A stretch of 9,539 nt of DNA, taken from Bacteroidales bacterium. GTDB taxonomy: Bacteria > Bacteroidota > Bacteroidia > Bacteroidales > F082. Made by a program: the position numbers and the translations under genes. Under the pieces are notes generated by a model. That model did not search any database and was not told where the DNA came from. It was given only the letters and a program-made list of their open reading frames with translations. The DNA lies in NCBI GenBank assembly GCA_020853175.1, contig JADYZK010000093.1:1-9539 (forward strand), written 5' to 3'. Below, piece after piece: positions 7,052 through 9,539 of the stretch; position 1 is the first letter of the stretch; the number at the start of each line of letters is the position of its first letter.

Positions 7052-7708
7052 ATGCCATTAAAGCGCAACATTATTTTGGAGCTCACCAACTGTTTGCAAG
7101 GAACACTTCCGGGCTGGGAAGCCCAATCGCGTTTGGAACCCGAAATACGCAAACAAATGAGACAGCAATCTGCAGAAGGAACTTCTGCCAAAGAAAGTGC
7201 GGTGCTTTTGTTGATGTTTCCAAAAGGAAATGATCTGCAGTTGGTTTTTATTCAACGGTCGGAATACGTGGGTATCCATGGCGGCCAAATTGCCTTTCCG
7301 GGAGGCCGCTACGAAGACATTGACATCCATTTGGAGGCCACTGCCTTACGTGAAACTTGGGAGGAGATCGGCATTTTCCCTGCTGATGTTACCATCATGG
7401 GTAAGCTCACCTGCCTGTACGTTCCGCCAAGCAATTTCAACATCCACCCCTTTGTGGGAATGCTTTCGAAAGAACCCACTTATGTGCTCGATCCTTTGGA
7501 GGTGGCAAGCGTATTCACGGTTCCTCTTTCAACTTTTTTCACTTCAACGACCTTACAACAAAAAACCATCACTTTTCGCGATGGTTCTGATGTTTTGGTG
7601 CCATGCTACAATGTGGAAGATAAGATTATATGGGGAGCAACCTCAATGATTTTAAATGAGTTTCTCGAAGTTTATTCTGTTGCTGCAGCCAAAGTCGGGC
7701 TGTTATAA
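7052..7708 (+). CDS. Nudix hydrolase, CoA-pyrophosphatase type
   Basis: This 218-aa protein belongs to the UPF0035/NudL-like Nudix group, which typically cleaves CoA and its derivatives to phosphopantetheine compounds and 3',5'-ADP. The CoA-type motif Q-R-S-E-Y-V-G-I-H-G-G-Q lies at 68-79, just before the Nudix box F-P-G-G at 82-85 and R-E-T-W-E-E-I-G at 100-107, with the metal-binding glutamates E104 and E105. L-Y-V-P-P-S-N-F at 122-129 and I-W-G-A-T at 193-197 are also typical of this subgroup. The start is ATG 7052: an upstream TTG at 7025 stays in frame but would place translation ahead of the promoter element. It is cytoplasmic, with no signal peptide. It converges with the OsmC gene, sharing 6 nt. 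The exact substrate is inferred from family. Confidence 0.88.
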   Translation: MPLKRNIILELTNCLQGTLPGWEAQSRLEPEIRKQMRQQSAEGTSAKESAVLLLMFPKGNDLQLVFIQRSEYVGIHGGQIAFPGGRYEDIDIHLEATALRETWEEIGIFPADVTIMGKLTCLYVPPSNFNIHPFVGMLSKEPTYVLDPLEVASVFTVPLSTFFTSTTLQQKTITFRDGSDVLVPCYNVEDKIIWGATSMILNEFLEVYSVAAAKVGLL

Positions 7709-8116
7709 AAGTATAACTTCGCTTGTAATTTCAGCTCCTTTGCGCAACAATTCGCTGACACCGCAATATCTTTCTTGTGACAGATTGACAGCCTTCTCAA
7801 TTTTTTCGAGGTCGAGCTGCTCGCCTTTGAAAGAATAACGGAGATGAATTTTGTGGTAATATTTAGGGTGTTCTTCGGTAAGTTCACCGTCAACTTCAAC
7901 ATTAAACCATGTAGGCTCAACCCTCATTTTTTTAAGGATCGAAATCACATCCATGCCGGTGCAGCCGCCTAACGAGGCGAGGGTGAGTGGTTTTGGACGT
8001 GGACCTAGGTTGCGACCTCCAACTTTTTCGTCGGCGTCAATCACCAGTTTAAAACCATTGACATCGGCCTCAAACGACATTTCACCTGTCCAGGTAACTT
8101 CAACTTTATTGTTCAT
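7703..8116 (-). CDS. OsmC/Ohr-family protein (thiol peroxidase-like)
   Basis: This 137-aa protein has the OsmC fold pattern. N-terminal beta strands run to about 45, then L-G-G-C-T-G-M-D starts the long core helix with C52. A second cysteine, C118, lies in E-R-Y-C-G-V-S. This cysteine pair matches the redox couple that reduces organic hydroperoxides in OsmC and Ohr proteins. The overall sequence resembles the YhfA-like branch, whose substrates are poorly defined, so peroxide reduction is inference. It is cytoplasmic, with no signal peptide. It starts 21 nt after the stop of the propeller lipoprotein on the same strand and shows no promoter of its own, so it is probably the last gene of the receptor operon. 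Its stop overlaps the 3' end of the convergent Nudix gene. Confidence 0.9.
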   Translation of the reverse strand: MNNKVEVTWTGEMSFEADVNGFKLVIDADEKVGGRNLGPRPKPLTLASLGGCTGMDVISILKKMRVEPTWFNVEVDGELTEEHPKYYHKIHLRYSFKGEQLDLEKIEKAVNLSQERYCGVSELLRKGAEITSEVILL

Positions 8117-8137
8117 TTTCTTTGTGGGATTGGTTAA

Positions 8138-9217
8138 TCAATTAAAAGCAATAAATCCGGGAATGATTCCCGCTGCAACGGAATCAATTATTGTGCCATG
8201 GGGTCGAAACCGAAAAACAAGACCTTTTTGGAGGTAGTTTCCGGCATCAGTGACAATGATATTGCCCTGAGAAGGATCAATGGCCAGACTTAAAAAGGTT
8301 CTTTTTCCACTTTCGATGAAAGCCTGACTTGGAAGAACATCATCAATGATGCTCATTTTATAAACACCCTTGTTGATAAAAAAGAGGGTGTCTTTGGTTT
8401 GATTCATCGTTAGTTGTTCGGGTGAGCTGTTCAAATCAGGAAAAAGTATTTTCTTTTCAATAGCATGGCTCACAGGATGGATGCGGTACAAAGCAGGAAA
8501 TTCTTCGTTCAAAAATCCGCCACTACACAACACCCATAGTTTGTTGTTTTTGTCGAGTTTCATACTGTTGGGTTCCTTAGAAACAATGATGCTATCAATT
8601 ACCCTCTCGCTTAGCACATCAACAATTTGAATGGTATTATTATGCGTTGTTTGGTTGTATTGCGACCAATTGCTGACAAAAACCTTGTTTTCAAAATGCA
8701 CCATGGCCTCAGTGGTTTTACCGGTTGCCACAGTACCAACAATTTTGTTTGTTTCGAGATCGAGAATGCTGAGGCCTTGCATTTGAAAATCGGAAACATA
8801 AGCTTTCTGTTTGCTGATGGGGCATATAAAGCGCGGTGATGGCAGGCCTGAAATCTTTTCAACAATCGAGGCATCGTCCGGATCAATGGCCCAGATAACA
8901 CCACTGTTGTTGATAACAATATAAGCCAATTCGTTGGCAAAACATAAACTTTGAGCCACATCGCCCAGTGGCACACCGTTTTTTTGATAAAAAATATTGT
9001 TATTTATTTCCTGGTTGGTTGTGTTAAAAAACGACAAGGATGCATTTCCAGCTGTGAAATTACCCTGGTTGACGACAAAAAAACCTTTGTAAATCTGCGG
9101 CTCATTTTGGGGAGCTTCTTTTTCGCAGGCCCAAACAAACAGGACAAAAGAAGCTAAAATAAAATACTTGAACCCATTGGATTTTCTAATAATAGATAGT
9201 TTTAACAGCCTAATCAT
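8138..9217 (-). CDS. BtuG/YncE-like beta-propeller surface lipoprotein
   Basis: This 359-aa protein starts with a charged region, a hydrophobic span (16-30) and V-W-A-C, giving lipid-anchor cysteine C31. The lipobox is slightly unusual because of W at -2. E-K-E directly after the cysteine fits the acidic surface-export signal of Bacteroidota lipoproteins, suggesting outward display. The rest is a series of beta-rich blades with opening G-F-F-V-V-N-Q-G-N-F and closing G-x-I-I-D-S-V-A-A-G-I-I-P-G-F-I-A-F-N. These resemble the seven-bladed propellers of BtuG, which captures cobalamin and hands it to BtuB. The start is ATG 9217 because it overlaps the receptor stop by 8 nt. The frame is open further upstream to 9265, but that would run deep into the receptor gene and delay the signal peptide. 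The ligand is inferred; other YncE-like lipoproteins pair with siderophore or unknown receptors. Confidence 0.85.
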   Translation of the reverse strand: MIRLLKLSIIRKSNGFKYFILASFVLFVWACEKEAPQNEPQIYKGFFVVNQGNFTAGNASLSFFNTTNQEINNNIFYQKNGVPLGDVAQSLCFANELAYIVINNSGVIWAIDPDDASIVEKISGLPSPRFICPISKQKAYVSDFQMQGLSILDLETNKIVGTVATGKTTEAMVHFENKVFVSNWSQYNQTTHNNTIQIVDVLSERVIDSIIVSKEPNSMKLDKNNKLWVLCSGGFLNEEFPALYRIHPVSHAIEKKILFPDLNSSPEQLTMNQTKDTLFFINKGVYKMSIIDDVLPSQAFIESGKRTFLSLAIDPSQGNIIVTDAGNYLQKGLVFRFRPHGTIIDSVAAGIIPGFIAFN

Positions 9218-9539
9218 TTTTAATTTTTTTCTTGAAAACAAATTTATAACTGAGGACACATTCAAAATTCCGACCCGGCATGGGTCGCCACATCACCGCC
9301 TGATAGGATTGATCGAGTAGGTTATTCACCTTAACAAAAAGGTCGAAGCGCTCGTTTTGAACACCAAGACCGAGGTGTAAAAGTTGGTAAGCGGGCAAAA
9401 AATCATACCATTGCATATCGTCATTTAAGCTGGTACGGCGCTGCCCAACCAAATCTAATGTTGACCTCAGGTAAAATTGTCCATAGCCCACAAAAAGATT
9501 CACATTGCCGTGATGTTTAGGAATATAAATAAGTTGCCG
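9210..9539 (-). CDS. TonB-dependent outer-membrane receptor, C-terminal part
   Basis: The frame is open to the window edge and ends at TAG (9212-9210), showing the last 109 residues. The segment begins R-Q-L-I-Y-I-P-K-H-H-G-N-V, the Y-x-P-x-H motif seen near the end of BtuB-type beta barrels. It then shows amphipathic strand pairs, V-N-N-L-L-D-Q-S-Y (a canonical TonB-receptor motif before the final strands) and a P-G-R-N-F turn leading to the last strand L-S-Y-K-F. Most family members stop at that aromatic residue; this one continues with a basic tail V-F-K-K-K-I-K-N-D. A GTG at 9503 is not a start, since the protein continues upstream. It transports a large ligand across the outer membrane using TonB energy. 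Gene coupling with the propeller lipoprotein suggests a BtuB-BtuG-like pair. The plug domain and any riboswitch would lie beyond 9539. Confidence 0.9.
   Translation of the reverse strand, partial: RQLIYIPKHHGNVNLFVGYGQFYLRSTLDLVGQRRTSLNDDMQWYDFLPAYQLLHLGLGVQNERFDLFVKVNNLLDQSYQAVMWRPMPGRNFECVLSYKFVFKKKIKND

Noticed and set aside
6909..7061. A 50-codon plus-strand open frame in the clpS/Nudix divergent region
   Set aside because: It is lysine-rich because of A runs, overlaps the Nudix promoter and start codon, and lacks a full -7 box at the right distance.
9218..9265. Upstream extension of the propeller lipoprotein
   Set aside because: It overlaps receptor coding sequence and puts a basic stretch before the signal peptide; ATG 9217 gives a standard lipoprotein signal.
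8138..9539. Firm naming as a cobalamin uptake (btuB-btuG) locus
   Set aside because: The ligand cannot be read from these partial sequences and the regulatory region lies outside the window, so only similarity is stated.

Overview
The window looks like a chromosomal segment of a member of the Bacteroidota. The supporting signs are Bacteroidota-type -7 boxes (TAnnTTTG) in front of several genes, the absence of clear Shine-Dalgarno sequences, moderate-to-low GC, and the gene content: a short NfeD with a FloA flotillin, a SusC/BtuB-type TonB-dependent receptor coupled to a YncE/BtuG-like lipoprotein, and a UPF0035-type Nudix hydrolase. Genus cannot be read from the sequence. No mobile element, CRISPR array, tRNA or rRNA was seen, and codon use does not obviously shift along the window.

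Left part (1-2470, plus strand): the 3' end of a helical-repeat protein with an unrecognised C-terminal beta domain, then a 490-aa class-V PLP aminotransferase related to cysteine desulfurases. Its stop codon abuts the stop of an oppositely oriented 55-aa two-helix membrane protein (2471-2638), which has a good promoter of its own.

Middle (2697-6725, minus strand): reading in the transcription direction, clpS, nfeD and floA form a tight operon with a 3-nt gap and then an 8-nt overlap. A perfect 13-bp hairpin ends it. Next come a long RelA/SpoT homologue and the small membrane protein. The Rel protein keeps its synthetase motifs, TGS domain, CC zinc-finger-like segment and ACT domain. It has lost key metal ligands of the ppGpp hydrolase domain, so it is probably a synthetase-only or regulatory paralogue.

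A 326-bp non-coding divergent region (6726-7051) separates clpS from a Nudix hydrolase of the CoA-pyrophosphatase type. The Nudix -7 box lies so close to the ATG that the mRNA should be almost leaderless.

Right part (7703-9539, minus strand): the C-terminus of a TonB-dependent outer-membrane receptor (start outside the window) overlaps by 8 nt a beta-propeller lipoprotein resembling BtuG/YncE proteins, followed after 20 nt by an OsmC-family protein. This is probably one operon for outer-membrane uptake of a scarce ligand, with cobalamin the leading guess, plus a thiol-redox protein. The OsmC and Nudix genes converge and share their stop region.

I found no clearly new defence or mobile system. 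The points most worth checking are the hydrolase-dead Rel, the receptor/propeller/OsmC cluster, the clpS-nfeD-floA operon and the unannotated-size membrane protein.
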